Below are positions 33,277-42,528 of a stretch of DNA of 64,000 nt, one piece after another. Source of the stretch: Polyangiaceae bacterium (GTDB taxonomy: Bacteria; Myxococcota_A; Polyangia; Polyangiales; Polyangiaceae). The position numbers and the translations under genes are program-made. The first letter of the stretch is position 1. Each line of letters starts with the position of its first letter. Location of the stretch: the NCBI GenBank assembly GCA_041389725.1, contig JAWKRG010000008.1, positions 372,001 through 436,000 of the forward strand, in the 5' to 3' direction. Under the pieces are notes generated by a model. That model made no database searches and had not been told where the DNA came from. It was given only the letters and a program-made list of their open reading frames with translations.

Positions 33277-34176
33277 TCACGACTTCTTCTTGATGGAATC
33301 GAGCGCCGCCTTCATGTGCGGTGGCAGGCTCATGGGCTTGTAGCGTCGCTCGCCGTCTTCCTGTGCGGGGGGCGGAGTGGGGGCTGCCGGCGCAGACGCC
33401 TTTTGCGTGGATTCGGCCGGCGCGGGCGCCTTGGCCGGCGGTTTGGCCGGTAGCGGAGGCGGCGCAACGGGCGCGCGGCGTGGCGGGGGTGGCGGGGGCC
33501 GGCGTGCTGGGCGCGCGCCGGCGGTTGGCGCCCCGCGCGCGGGATCGGGAGCTTCACGAATCACGGGCGGGTCGACTACTACCGGGATCGAAGCGGGTGC
33601 TTCCGCGACTGCGGGAATCGAAGGAGGTACCTCGCTGATGATGGGAGGCAACTCGCGGCGCCCCGCAGCGAATAGGGGGGCGAGACTATCGCCCACCACA
33701 CTCATTGCCGGCGGCATGCTGTCGCGACGGCTCTGGGGTGTGGTCTGCAGCTCGAAACGCCGCGTTTCCAGCATGCCGTCCAAGACGAGGGGCGCGACGA
33801 ATTCAGGATGAAGTTCGATGGCACGGCGGAATTCTTCAAAGGGTACGTCGACCCGCAGTGGACCCACGACGCGCTGGGATGAAAGCCCGTCGTCCACCAA
33901 GGCTTCGACCACACTGAGCTCCGAGTCGCCGATCACGCGCACCCTCAGAAGCCCGTCGAGCCACGACTTCGACGCCATGTGTGCCAGCACGACCAGTATC
34001 TTCGGCGCGCCTCGGCCGGGCTTTGCCACCTCGGCCATGCGCTCGATGAGCGCCAGCGTCTTCATGCGCGGGGTGGCAGCGGCCATGCTCGACGCCGCGG
34101 CCAGCGCCTCTGCGATCACCTCGTCGCCCACTGCGTCGCAGCTTTCGATGTGCCCGAAGTCGGGGCGCGCGCTCAT
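33277..34176 (-). CDS. Hypothetical protein with Pro/Ala-rich tail
   Basis: The 299-residue protein starts at ATG 34176 (an upstream ATG at 34236 is possible). The first ~140 residues look folded (IEALVDDGLSSQ-like helices, VVGPLRVDVPFEEFRRAIELHPEF, PLVLDGMLETRRFEL). From about residue 170 to 275 it is low-complexity Pro/Ala, and it ends with a basic short helix (LPPHMKAALDSIKKKS). No signal peptide. No family is recognised; the tail suggests a scaffold or regulatory protein. Confidence 0.7.
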   Translation of the reverse strand: MSARPDFGHIESCDAVGDEVIAEALAAASSMAAATPRMKTLALIERMAEVAKPGRGAPKILVVLAHMASKSWLDGLLRVRVIGDSELSVVEALVDDGLSSQRVVGPLRVDVPFEEFRRAIELHPEFVAPLVLDGMLETRRFELQTTPQSRRDSMPPAMSVVGDSLAPLFAAGRRELPPIISEVPPSIPAVAEAPASIPVVVDPPVIREAPDPARGAPTAGARPARRPPPPPPRRAPVAPPPLPAKPPAKAPAPAESTQKASAPAAPTPPPAQEDGERRYKPMSLPPHMKAALDSIKKKS

Positions 34177-34294
34177 GGGCAGCAGTGTAGCCAATGCGTC
34201 GCCCCTTTCCCAACGCTCCTCGGCTGGTGGAGTCACTTGGGGGGAGAGTGGCCCCAGCTGGATTTCTGCCTGCCCGGCGGGCTAGGACTGAGCC

Positions 34295-35659
34295 ATGGCG
34301 CGGCTGAGCTTCGACCAGGGCACGCTCGTCCTCGAGGACGTGCCCACGGACGTGGCGGCGGACGCGTCGCTGGCCTGGGACCCTCGTAGCCGTTGCCACC
34401 GGGCACCGGCCGCGGCCTATCGAGCACTCGTGACCGCATTGACGGGAGCGGGTCTCACACTGCATGACGAAGCTCGTGCCTACCAGGAGCTCGAGTTGGT
34501 GGCATGCGTGCGCCGACCCCCGCGGCCCTACCAGCGGGAAGCCCTTCGCGCGTGGAACGCCCAGAGTGGCTGCGGCGTCGTGGTGCTGCCCACCGGTGCG
34601 GGCAAGTCGCATCTTGCGACGATGGCCATCCTGGCCAAGCAACGCAGCGTGCTGGTGGTCGTGCCCACTCTCGACTTGGTGCGCCAGTGGTTCGACTTGC
34701 TGCGCCACACCTTTGCACGGGAGGTGGGCATCGTCGGTGGCGGCGAGCACAGCGTTCGTGAGCTGACCGTCACCACCTACGACTCTGCGTATCTTCACAT
34801 GCAGCATTTCGGCAACCGATTTGGCCTCGTGGTGTTCGACGAGTGTCATCACTTGCCCGGGGCGAGCTACCGGTTGGCCGCGGAGCAGTGCCTCGCTCCT
34901 TACCGCCTCGGACTCAGCGCTACTCCAGAGCGCGCGGATGGGCTGGAGCGCGAGCTGGGTAGTCTGATCGGGCCGCTGGTGTACGAAAAGCCGATCCTCG
35001 AGCTCAGCGGCAGCTACCTGGCCGACTATGAAACCGAGCGAATAGAAGTCGATCTGTCGCCCCAGGAGCGAGAGGAGTACGAAGAGGCACGCGCGACCTA
35101 CGTGGCGTTCTTGCGCGGTCAGGGCATCCAGATGAGCACGCCCCAGGGCTTCTCGACCTTCATCATGCGGGCCAGTCGCAGCGATGCAGGTCGTCGTGCG
35201 CTGGCGGCGTACCGCCGGCAGCGGGAAATCAGTTTCGCGGCCCATCGCAAACTGGACGTTCTCGGTGACCTGCTCGACGAGCACCGCGGCGAACGCACAC
35301 TGGTGTTCACCCAAGACAACCACACTGCTTATGCCGTGGCACGTCGCTTTCTCGTGCCGGTCATCACGCATCAAACGCGCGTGCGAGAACGCAGCGAGAT
35401 TCTGGAGCGCTTCTCCTCGGGAGCGTACACCGTGCTCGTCACTTCCAAGGTGCTGAACGAAGGCGTGGACGTGCCCGATGCGAGCGTCGCGGTCGTGCTT
35501 TCAGGCAGTGGATCGGTGCGAGAACACGTGCAGCGCCTGGGGCGCATCCTGCGGCCAAAGAACGGCAAGCGCGCCGTGCTCTACGAGGTCCTGTCTCGCC
35601 ACACCGCGGAGACCCGAACCAGCGAGCGGCGCCGTGCCCACGACGCCTATACCCGGTGA
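34295..35659 (+). CDS. XPB-like superfamily 2 helicase
   Basis: The 454-residue helicase resembles archaeal/bacterial XPB (Ssl2/RAD25). An N-terminal domain (1-70) has the family-like start LSFDQGTLVLEDV. Walker A PTGAGKSH is at 99-106, DECH at 182-185, motif III GLSATPERADGLE, and motifs V/VI VLNEGVDVP and QRLGRILRPKNGKR. A helical thumb insertion (about 230-310) fits XPB. Family role: ATP-driven DNA opening in repair, with a nuclease partner. The next gene encodes that kind of partner, 3 bp downstream. The start is ATG 34295, 118 bp from a divergent gene; TAGGACT just upstream may be a weak -10. Confidence 0.9.
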   Translation: MARLSFDQGTLVLEDVPTDVAADASLAWDPRSRCHRAPAAAYRALVTALTGAGLTLHDEARAYQELELVACVRRPPRPYQREALRAWNAQSGCGVVVLPTGAGKSHLATMAILAKQRSVLVVVPTLDLVRQWFDLLRHTFAREVGIVGGGEHSVRELTVTTYDSAYLHMQHFGNRFGLVVFDECHHLPGASYRLAAEQCLAPYRLGLSATPERADGLERELGSLIGPLVYEKPILELSGSYLADYETERIEVDLSPQEREEYEEARATYVAFLRGQGIQMSTPQGFSTFIMRASRSDAGRRALAAYRRQREISFAAHRKLDVLGDLLDEHRGERTLVFTQDNHTAYAVARRFLVPVITHQTRVRERSEILERFSSGAYTVLVTSKVLNEGVDVPDASVAVVLSGSGSVREHVQRLGRILRPKNGKRAVLYEVLSRHTAETRTSERRRAHDAYTR

Positions 35660-35662
35660 GAA

Positions 35663-36871
35663 ATGCTGACTCCGGAATTGGCCTGGGTACGTCGACGCGG
35701 TACGGAGCTGCGCTGCGTGACGCTGACCGGGCCGCAGCGCGAGCGCGCCCTGGAGCTGGGCGAAGCGCTGCTGCTGGCCAGTGAGGGCGCCGAGGGAGGT
35801 CGTCGCGGGGAACTCCAGCGCACGCTGGACGACGTGCAGGGTGACGCCCGTGAACGCAAACTCGTGGACGGCCTTCGCAAGCTGCTACTGGATGGCGTGG
35901 ACTTCGAAGCGTGCTCCGCGGAGGAAGCAGCGGAATTGCGTCGCTCGGTGTGGGAGGCATCGGCTGCGGCTCGACGAGGCGCTCAAGGGTTCGAACGCAG
36001 TGCAGTGCTCGCCGAAGTGGCTGCCAGCACTGGTCGCACGATGGAAGCCATCGACGAAGACCTGTTTGCGGATCTACGCAGCGAGGAGCGTGTGCTGTCG
36101 GTGCGGCGGCCATCCCCCGCAGCGCTCGTGGAGCGCTACGAACTCGGTACTGCGCAGGCGGTATTGCTGCGTGCCACTCGGGTCGTAGCAGTCGTGACCG
36201 GTGCTGGACCGGACGCCTACCGTGCGCTCTTTCGAGCCCTGAAGTTCCGCAGGTTGTTGCACCGCATCGAACGCGTGGAGGCCGGCTACCGCATCGAGAT
36301 TGACGGCCCCTTTTCGCTGTTCGATTCGGTCACACGCTACGGCCTGGCGCTGGCCCTCGCGCTTCCAGCCCTGCGCCAGTGCGGCCACTTGGAACTCTCA
36401 GCAGACGTGCGCTGGGGCAAGCGCCGCGAAGCGCTGACCTTTCGCTACGAATGGACCGGGGACGCCCCGGCACCAGGGGTGGCGCTCAGCGAGGATGCCC
36501 AGGCGCTGTATGAGCGGCTCGCTCCGGACAAGCAAGGGTTCGTGCCCCGGCCGTGCCAGGACCTGCTGGACCTGCCTGGGGTGGGGACCATCGCTCCCGA
36601 CTTGGTGCTGGTGAATGACAAGCGCGGCGAGCGCGTCTATCTTGAGATCTTGGGCTACTGGAGCCGGGACGCGGTTTGGAAGCGGATCGAGCTGGCGCGT
36701 GCCGGGCTTGGGGACGAGAAGATCGTGTTCTTGGTACGCGAGCGCTTGCGCGTGAGCGAGACGCTGCTGGACGACACCGAGTCAGCTGCCTTGTACGTGT
36801 ACAAGAATGCTCCGAGCGCCAGCGCACTGATGCGCAAGGTCCGACAGGTGGTGCGGTGCGAAGGCTTGTAG
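35663..36871 (+). CDS. DUF790/Bax1-like nuclease, XPB partner
   Basis: The 402-residue protein matches DUF790, the family of Bax1 (binds archaeal XPB), a structure-specific endonuclease. Family features include an N-terminal part with WVRRRG and the C-terminal nuclease-like segment TIAPDLVLVND, then VYLEILGYWS, carrying the Asp and Glu expected for metal binding. It starts 3 nt after the helicase stop, so the two are surely one operon. It is predicted to cut DNA opened by the XPB-like helicase. Confidence 0.85.
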   Translation: MLTPELAWVRRRGTELRCVTLTGPQRERALELGEALLLASEGAEGGRRGELQRTLDDVQGDARERKLVDGLRKLLLDGVDFEACSAEEAAELRRSVWEASAAARRGAQGFERSAVLAEVAASTGRTMEAIDEDLFADLRSEERVLSVRRPSPAALVERYELGTAQAVLLRATRVVAVVTGAGPDAYRALFRALKFRRLLHRIERVEAGYRIEIDGPFSLFDSVTRYGLALALALPALRQCGHLELSADVRWGKRREALTFRYEWTGDAPAPGVALSEDAQALYERLAPDKQGFVPRPCQDLLDLPGVGTIAPDLVLVNDKRGERVYLEILGYWSRDAVWKRIELARAGLGDEKIVFLVRERLRVSETLLDDTESAALYVYKNAPSASALMRKVRQVVRCEGL

Positions 36872-38088
36872 GTCCGCTGCTCGTGGTGACGCTCGCTGCG
36901 CCCGCTGGGGCGCAGAGCTTGGGCGGGACCGTGAAGCAGCACGTGGACGAAGGTCTGTCCCAAAAGAACCCCCCGCCCAAGAAAAGCTCGAAGAAGAAGA
37001 AGAAGAAGAACGGGAGCCGACCGCGGCCCGCGTCGTCGCCGCCGCCTCAGGGGGTGGCCTACACCGCTCCCGCCCCGGAGCCGAAGAAGAAGGGGACCGA
37101 GTTGCCCGCGCGGGTGTTGATGAGCGAGTTCCAACTCGATCCCTACGTGGCGCTCTCCTATCGCGGCTGGAAGCCCCAGGACTATCCCACGCTGAGCGTG
37201 GACACGGAGAACGCCGCCACGTTTGCCGTGGGCATGAAGATGCGCCTGTTCGGCATCCTCAGCATCGATCGCGCCCACTACGAGTCGAATGCCTTCGCTT
37301 CGCCGCGTCGCTCAGGCACGGGCATCGCCCAGGACGCTGGCAAGGCGGCGCCCGCGGCGGCTTGGTTTCTCGGGCAAATCGGCATTCCCATGCGCTGGGT
37401 GCTCAAGCCCATCATTCGCTACGAGGCGCGAGCGTTCGAGGCCGACGTCACGCCCGAGCGCCCCGTGCGACTGGTGCCGCGCTCCGCCAAGGCCAGCGAC
37501 GATCTGTCCACGTTGCCGACGGTCAGCGATACCCTGCGCATGTCGAGCGCCTTCGAGACCCTGGTAGTGGCGCTGCAGTACCACCACGACAACGATCCGA
37601 CCGGCCTGATTCAGACGGGAGGCTCGAGCCTGCCGCCCATCTACTTTGGAGTTGGACTGGTCAGCTACAAGAAGCCCTACATGGTGCGAGTGGGCAACCT
37701 GGTGCTGGAAGATCTGCTCTTCGACGCCAGTCTGCGCGGTGCCGGCCTGGCCTTCGGCCTCGAAACACCCCAGAAACCAGAGGCGTTCTTCGTGGACTTC
37801 TCGGGTCAGGTGGGGCTTGGGGAAGTGCAACTCACGGATTCCTTTACCCTCAACGAGGCCCTGCCCGACGACTGGTGGATTGGCTACGCGCAGGGTGAGC
37901 TGACTGCGGGCTATCTGCACCCCCTGCTCTACACCCGTCCCACGCTGCTCGGCGGTATCAGCGCATCCATCGGCGGGGCGACCTTCTACTACTTCCGCGC
38001 CTTCGCCGAGGAAGGACAACAGAGCGTCCCGCCCGCCAACTGGGACATCTTGTGGGGTGCGCGCGTGTTCTTGGTGTTGCCGCTCTGA
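36856..38088 (+). CDS. Secreted Lys-rich, probable outer-membrane beta-barrel
   Basis: The 410-residue protein starts best at GTG 36856, inside the end of the DUF790 gene (16-nt overlap). This gives a clean signal peptide (MRRLVGPLLVVTLAAPAGA, cut before QS), whereas longer frames do not. A Lys-rich linker (KKSSKKKKKKN) near residues 42-55 precedes a beta-rich body: EFQLDPYVALSYRGW, then FAVGMKMRLFGILS, then LGQIGIPMRWVLKPIIRYEAR, ending LWGARVFLVLPL in barrel style. No family is recognised. Overlap with the XPB/Bax1 operon suggests shared transcription. Confidence 0.7.
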   Translation: MRRLVGPLLVVTLAAPAGAQSLGGTVKQHVDEGLSQKNPPPKKSSKKKKKKNGSRPRPASSPPPQGVAYTAPAPEPKKKGTELPARVLMSEFQLDPYVALSYRGWKPQDYPTLSVDTENAATFAVGMKMRLFGILSIDRAHYESNAFASPRRSGTGIAQDAGKAAPAAAWFLGQIGIPMRWVLKPIIRYEARAFEADVTPERPVRLVPRSAKASDDLSTLPTVSDTLRMSSAFETLVVALQYHHDNDPTGLIQTGGSSLPPIYFGVGLVSYKKPYMVRVGNLVLEDLLFDASLRGAGLAFGLETPQKPEAFFVDFSGQVGLGEVQLTDSFTLNEALPDDWWIGYAQGELTAGYLHPLLYTRPTLLGGISASIGGATFYYFRAFAEEGQQSVPPANWDILWGARVFLVLPL

Positions 38089-38096
38089 CGCCGAGG

Positions 38097-39032
38097 CTAG
38101 CGCCCACACTGCGCGCCTTTGGGGAATCCGCGAGCGGGGGAGCGTTCGAGACGGGCCTCGGTGGCGCTGTCGTACTGGCCGGTCACCTTCAAGAGATCGT
38201 CTGCGTGGTTGAGGTTCCAAAGTTGCTGGAACGCCTTGACGTCCACGTTGGCGCGGGATTGTGCGCCCGGGCCGGTGTAGTCGAAGTGGACGCGGTCGAT
38301 GGCGCCGAGCCAACGGAACTGCTCGCTCTCGAGGGTCTTGCGCCAGGTCCCCGGTTCGGCGATATCGAGCGCCAAGCCCGTCTCGTGGTTGCTCTCTCCC
38401 GGCAGAGAAGCGAGCTTGATGCCGCAGCGTCGATCCGACGCCCAGCGTCGCAGGAGGTATTGCTGTGCAACGGTACGCAGGGCGCTGTTCACCTTGAGCT
38501 TCTGCTTGGGTCGCTTGGCCAGGGCGCGGAGGAAGTGCTCGCGCGCGTCAGCCTGCATGTACAGGAACACGTTCGAACCGACATCGAGGTTGGGTCGCGT
38601 CGGGACGCGTACGAACGCCTTCGCATCGATGCAACGGGACTGCGCGATGATTTGGCGGCTCAGGCCGTCGACGCTCGACGTCGAGCACCCACGCGAGACG
38701 GCGTCGCGCACGCTACCCGCGCCGGGGGTCGGAGCGGGCGCCGGTCGCGGCGCCTCGGGTTGCTCGTCCTGGAACAACTCGTCGGCGGAGGCGGCCGCGG
38801 GGGCCGGCGCGAGAGGCAGCGAAGCGGTGGCTGCGTCGGTCTCGAAGTCGATGTCCGAAGCTGTGGCCGAGCCCGCGGCTGCGCCCGGCGATGGCGCGGC
38901 GGCCGTGGCGGCTTCCTTTGCTAGCGCGGTCGGCGCTGCGGATCCGGACTTGCGCAGCATGAACCAAACGTCGAGGACGATCACCGCGACCAGAACGGCC
39001 GCGCCGAGCCCGAACCAGGCGCCGCGAGTCAT
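38097..39032 (-). CDS. Membrane-anchored M15-like carboxypeptidase with PG-binding tail
   Basis: The 311-residue protein has one N-terminal membrane segment (LGAAVLVAVIVLDVWFML), then an Ala/Pro-rich spacer to about residue 105. The catalytic domain has M15/VanY-type ligands: SNHETGLALDI (HxxxxxxD-like) and VHFDY near residues 222 and 248. The C-terminus (AFQQLWNLNHADDLLKVTGQYDSATEARL) looks like a peptidoglycan-binding repeat. It should trim peptidoglycan stem peptides in the periplasm. It follows a small Cys-rich lipoprotein gene by 5 bp. Confidence 0.8.
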   Translation of the reverse strand: MTRGAWFGLGAAVLVAVIVLDVWFMLRKSGSAAPTALAKEAATAAAPSPGAAAGSATASDIDFETDAATASLPLAPAPAAASADELFQDEQPEAPRPAPAPTPGAGSVRDAVSRGCSTSSVDGLSRQIIAQSRCIDAKAFVRVPTRPNLDVGSNVFLYMQADAREHFLRALAKRPKQKLKVNSALRTVAQQYLLRRWASDRRCGIKLASLPGESNHETGLALDIAEPGTWRKTLESEQFRWLGAIDRVHFDYTGPGAQSRANVDVKAFQQLWNLNHADDLLKVTGQYDSATEARLERSPARGFPKGAQCGR

Positions 39033-39037
39033 GAGGC

Positions 39038-39673
39038 TCAGCTACCTTGGCAACGCACTTCCACGGAGCCGTAGTAGCAGCGGCCACCGTCGCGCTTCGT
39101 CGGCGAGAAGCCCGGTGCCAGCGATGGGAGCAACGCCTGCGGGCAAGGCACGGGTTGCGGCGGGGGCGGATTGCAGCTCGCGCCGGGCGGGCAGTGCGTG
39201 GCTGGAAAGCTCTTGCGGCAGCTCAAGTCCGCGAGGTTCATGAACACGTTGTCCGCGTTGCTGCGCGCTGGAAGCACCAAGGGCGTGCCGCCCGGCGGGC
39301 AGCGCACGGGGTAAGGCTTCGGTACGGTGCGACAATGTCCCGCATACTCGAAGGTTGGATCGCCGTCCTTGGCAGCGGGCAGCAACTCATCGGGGCACGC
39401 CGGCACGTAGGAGCGTTTGCCGTCGACCATGCGATAGCAAGAGCCGGTGCCGTCGTAGACGAGATCCGTGGTGTCGACTGTGGAGGTCGGTGGCGGCGTA
39501 GCGGTGCCCGTCGCGACGGGGTCGGGCGGCGTCGCTGTCGGCGTCGGAACCTCTGGCGAAGTCCCGGTGGGAGCAGGGCCTGGCGTGTTGGTGCCGCCGC
39601 TGCGCGTACACGCGCTCACGGCGAGGGTCACCACGAAGGGCGTCGCCAATCGACGGGCTCGCGCTTTCGGCAT
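39038..39673 (-). CDS. Cys-rich hypothetical lipoprotein
   Basis: The 211-residue protein has a lipoprotein signal (FVVTLAVSAC, C22), a Thr/Pro linker to about residue 70, and a Cys-rich domain of about 140 residues with ten Cys (GSCYRMV, PACPDEL, GHCRTVP, VRCPPGG, LSCRKSF, THCPPGASC, PVPCPQ, GRCYYG, VRCQGS). Regular Pro-Cys-Pro spacing suggests disulfide-rich structure. No family is recognised. It precedes the M15-like gene by 5 bp and probably shares its operon. Confidence 0.72.
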   Translation of the reverse strand: MPKARARRLATPFVVTLAVSACTRSGGTNTPGPAPTGTSPEVPTPTATPPDPVATGTATPPPTSTVDTTDLVYDGTGSCYRMVDGKRSYVPACPDELLPAAKDGDPTFEYAGHCRTVPKPYPVRCPPGGTPLVLPARSNADNVFMNLADLSCRKSFPATHCPPGASCNPPPPQPVPCPQALLPSLAPGFSPTKRDGGRCYYGSVEVRCQGS

Positions 39674-39808
39674 CGGCGCAGCCTAACCGATTCCTCCCGA
39701 GTCACCAACGCCGGGCACCGCAGTGGAATGCGTGAGCGCGGTGGCCCAGGGGCTGGCGCCGCGTGCTGGGCCGCGCGGCGCCTATCGTTGAGGGGGCGTC
39801 GCTGCGGT

Positions 39809-42385
39809 TCACCGATCTAGAGACGCGTCTGGGGATGGGTTCGTGGTTGCTCCGCCGTCGAGCACGGCGGCGGCGTCGCTCGGTGTAGCGTCAGGGGTGG
39901 TCGCATCGCCCCCATCGAGCCCACCCGCGTCGTAGGCGCCATCGCCGTCCACATCGACCCAGATCGGGTTGGTGAAGGCGAAGGGCTTCGCGCCAATCCC
40001 CGGCAGCACCGCATCCAAGTTGCGCTCGCCGTGCACGACGACCACGATCCAGCTGTCTCGTTCCAGCTGCACGCTCGTTTGCCACGCGAGGCGCGGCTCT
40101 GCCGTGCCATTCGCGGGGGCTTGGGTCACGGCGCTGCGTACACCGTTGACCCACACTTCCGCTCGACTCACATCGACCCAGGCCGGGGCGCGCACCGCCA
40201 CCTCCACGGTGAGACTGCCGTCTTCGGTGGTGGCAAGTTCACCTGGGCCAGCACCGGCGGCCTTCGCGTCGACGAAGGGCCCGTTCGTGACGAAAGCGCG
40301 ACCACTCTTGAGGGCAGACACCAGCTGAGCCGCATCCAAGCGGTCGGGTTGGTCCTCGGAAACGTGCAGGTAGGTGCGGGGATAGCCCACGAACTCGCGG
40401 CTGAGCCAATGCGAGTCGGAGTTGCCCACAGCGGTATAGCGTCTGCCCGCGACCAAGAGCGCCATCCATTCGAGGAAGTTCTGCTCCATGACGTCGGGCT
40501 GCCCCAGCTCGAATCCGTTGATGACCTCGAGTACGTCGAAGTCGAAGCTGAAGATGTCGCTGGCGAACCGCGCCAGCTCGGGGTCCAACTTGCCCGCGCC
40601 GAAGTACCCGATTCCCGGCATGCGCGGGTGGTTGACCTGAATCACGGCTTCGGGTGCGACCGAGCGTAGTGCACTGAAGATCCCATTGGGATCGAGGACG
40701 CTCAACTTCGGCAGTGCTTGGGTTGGGGGGTAGGGGTAGGCGTTGAAGTGACCGAATGCCTGGGTGGTCAGCTCTACGCCGGGCACTGTGAACATGCGAT
40801 GGGATGCACCGAGCGTGGAAAGCGCGGGCCCATAGTCGGTCACGTGATTGTGATCCGTGGGCACCGCCAGCTCGATACCCGAAGCGACCAGCGACACGAC
40901 TCGGTCTTCGAGGCTGACGGAGGAATCGTGGCTCGGCGCCGCGTGTAGGTGGAAATCGCAGGCGATCCAACCTGGCGTTTCCACGCGGCGAGGGAGTTCG
41001 GCGCGCACGGTGGCGCCCTTGTCGGGGCCGATCTCGACCAGGCTTTCCCATAGGGCGCGCTCTGGCCCCTGACTGAACGTGACTTGGTACTTCCCCTTCG
41101 GAAGCTGCACGCGTCCCTCGCCGGTCAGGGTGTAGCCACCATGTCCGGCTCCCTCGGCACGCTCCGTTGGGCCGAAAAACGGCGTCTTGGTCGGCGCGAT
41201 TCCGCTCACGGACCAGCGCGCGGCCAGCGGTCGTTGATTCTCATCGACGACGCTGAAGCGCAACTGGCCTGGGTCCGGCGCGATCAGCTTCACTCCAAGG
41301 GGCGTCGTGCCATCGACCACGTCGACGCGGGTCGAGTCTTCGCCACCGGGAGCGCGCAAGACCAGCTCGTACTCCCCCGGCGGTACAGGCAACGCGAATC
41401 CGCCATCTCGCTCGGCACTTACGGCGAGCACCACGCGCCCGTCGGGGTGGCGCGCTTCGATCGTGGCCCAGGCCGGGGCAGGAACGAGCTTGCCTGCGAC
41501 CGTTCGCGTCGAACGTCCCGTGGCGTTCCAGGCGGCCTTTGCGACGGGGCCCAGTCCCCCCGCTGCGACGTGGAGAGTGCGTTTCACCTCGTGGTAGGCG
41601 CCGGGTGCCAAGTCTGCGGCGCGCGTCATGGCGCGCTGTTCCGTCGGACCGATGCGGCTGAAACGAAAGTCCACGTCGGCGCCACTCGGGTAGGCCAAGG
41701 CCAGGGAAGCCGAATTGCCACGCCGGGCCAGCCACGGCACGCGGGCATGGGTCGTCGCTTCCACGTAGCCCAGCCGCGGCGCGAAGCTGGTGGCGCCCGG
41801 CCACGAAACCACGTCGCCCACTGCCACCGCACGAAGCACCTGTTTGGATTCGTTCTTCACGCGCGTGACGAGCGTGAGCGCCGAGCTGCCAGGTTTGACC
41901 GACAGTGTGGTCTCGAGGGTCACCCGCGGGTCTTTCGCTTCGTGAGTCAGCACCAAGACCGGGCGTCGGTTCTGCAGCGCGGGTGCAACACGACGGGCGG
42001 CGAGCGCCACGGGCGCGCCCTGAATGTCCAGGGCGGGCATCAGGCCCATCAGCGCGTCGTCGCTCATGTCCAAGCGCGCAAGATCCAGGATCGTTCCGTG
42101 CCGCAAGTTTCGGTCGAACCCTTCGGCATCCGCACCGACCGTCACGCGTAGGCCCGCAGTCTCGAGTAGCCAGTCGCCCTCTTGGGCTTGAACGGCGGGC
42201 CCGCTTGGTACGGCGTCGGCGGCCAGTCGGTTCAGGGTGACGCCCTCGCCGACCAGGGGCAAGTCCACTTGCGCTTCTCGGTTGCGCCGCAACCAAGCGC
42301 CGTACAGCACGATGGCGAGGACGAACACCAGGGCCACCGCAAAGGGAGCGAGGCGCACGGTGAGCGTTCTGAACTTTGCTTGCAA
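39809..42385 (-). CDS. CehA/McbA-type PHP-domain metallohydrolase
   Basis: The 858-residue protein has an N-terminal membrane segment (LAPFAVALVFVLAIVLYGAWL), a long beta-rich middle with Ig/carboxypeptidase-like strands, and a PHP domain from about residue 495. The metal ligands are visible: CDFHLHAAPSHD, VPTDHNHVTDY, VNHPRMPG and GNSDSHWLSR. This matches the CehA/McbA family (carbamate and related ester hydrolases, usually periplasmic). The C-terminus is low-complexity Ala/Asp/Thr. The substrate is unknown. It stands alone, 19 bp left of tRNA-Phe. Confidence 0.85.
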   Translation of the reverse strand: MQAKFRTLTVRLAPFAVALVFVLAIVLYGAWLRRNREAQVDLPLVGEGVTLNRLAADAVPSGPAVQAQEGDWLLETAGLRVTVGADAEGFDRNLRHGTILDLARLDMSDDALMGLMPALDIQGAPVALAARRVAPALQNRRPVLVLTHEAKDPRVTLETTLSVKPGSSALTLVTRVKNESKQVLRAVAVGDVVSWPGATSFAPRLGYVEATTHARVPWLARRGNSASLALAYPSGADVDFRFSRIGPTEQRAMTRAADLAPGAYHEVKRTLHVAAGGLGPVAKAAWNATGRSTRTVAGKLVPAPAWATIEARHPDGRVVLAVSAERDGGFALPVPPGEYELVLRAPGGEDSTRVDVVDGTTPLGVKLIAPDPGQLRFSVVDENQRPLAARWSVSGIAPTKTPFFGPTERAEGAGHGGYTLTGEGRVQLPKGKYQVTFSQGPERALWESLVEIGPDKGATVRAELPRRVETPGWIACDFHLHAAPSHDSSVSLEDRVVSLVASGIELAVPTDHNHVTDYGPALSTLGASHRMFTVPGVELTTQAFGHFNAYPYPPTQALPKLSVLDPNGIFSALRSVAPEAVIQVNHPRMPGIGYFGAGKLDPELARFASDIFSFDFDVLEVINGFELGQPDVMEQNFLEWMALLVAGRRYTAVGNSDSHWLSREFVGYPRTYLHVSEDQPDRLDAAQLVSALKSGRAFVTNGPFVDAKAAGAGPGELATTEDGSLTVEVAVRAPAWVDVSRAEVWVNGVRSAVTQAPANGTAEPRLAWQTSVQLERDSWIVVVVHGERNLDAVLPGIGAKPFAFTNPIWVDVDGDGAYDAGGLDGGDATTPDATPSDAAAVLDGGATTNPSPDASLDR

Positions 42386-42404
42386 AACTCGGGCGGGGTG
42401 GGCT

Positions 42405-42480
42405 TGGTGTCCAGGGACGGAATCGAACCGCCGACACGTGGATTTTCAATCCACTGCTCTACCGACTGAGCTACCTGGAC
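42405..42480 (-). tRNA. tRNA-Phe (anticodon GAA)
   Basis: Read on the minus strand the 76 bases fold as a standard tRNA: acceptor GTCCAGG/CCTGGAC, D-arm GCTC-AGTCGGTA-GAGC, anticodon stem GTGGA/TCCAC with loop TTGAAAA (anticodon GAA), T-arm GGCGG-TTCGATT-CCGTC, discriminator A and an encoded CCA. The 48-bp space up to the next gene at 42529 shows nothing else. Confidence 0.97.
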
Positions 42481-42528
42481 GGGGGTCGGGACAATTAGCA
42501 AAAAGGGGGGCAGGGGAGCAAGGCTCCT

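Noticed and set aside
33836..35374. Minus-strand frame of 512 codons opposite the XPB-like helicase
   Set aside because: Shadow frame; the helicase motifs prove the other strand.
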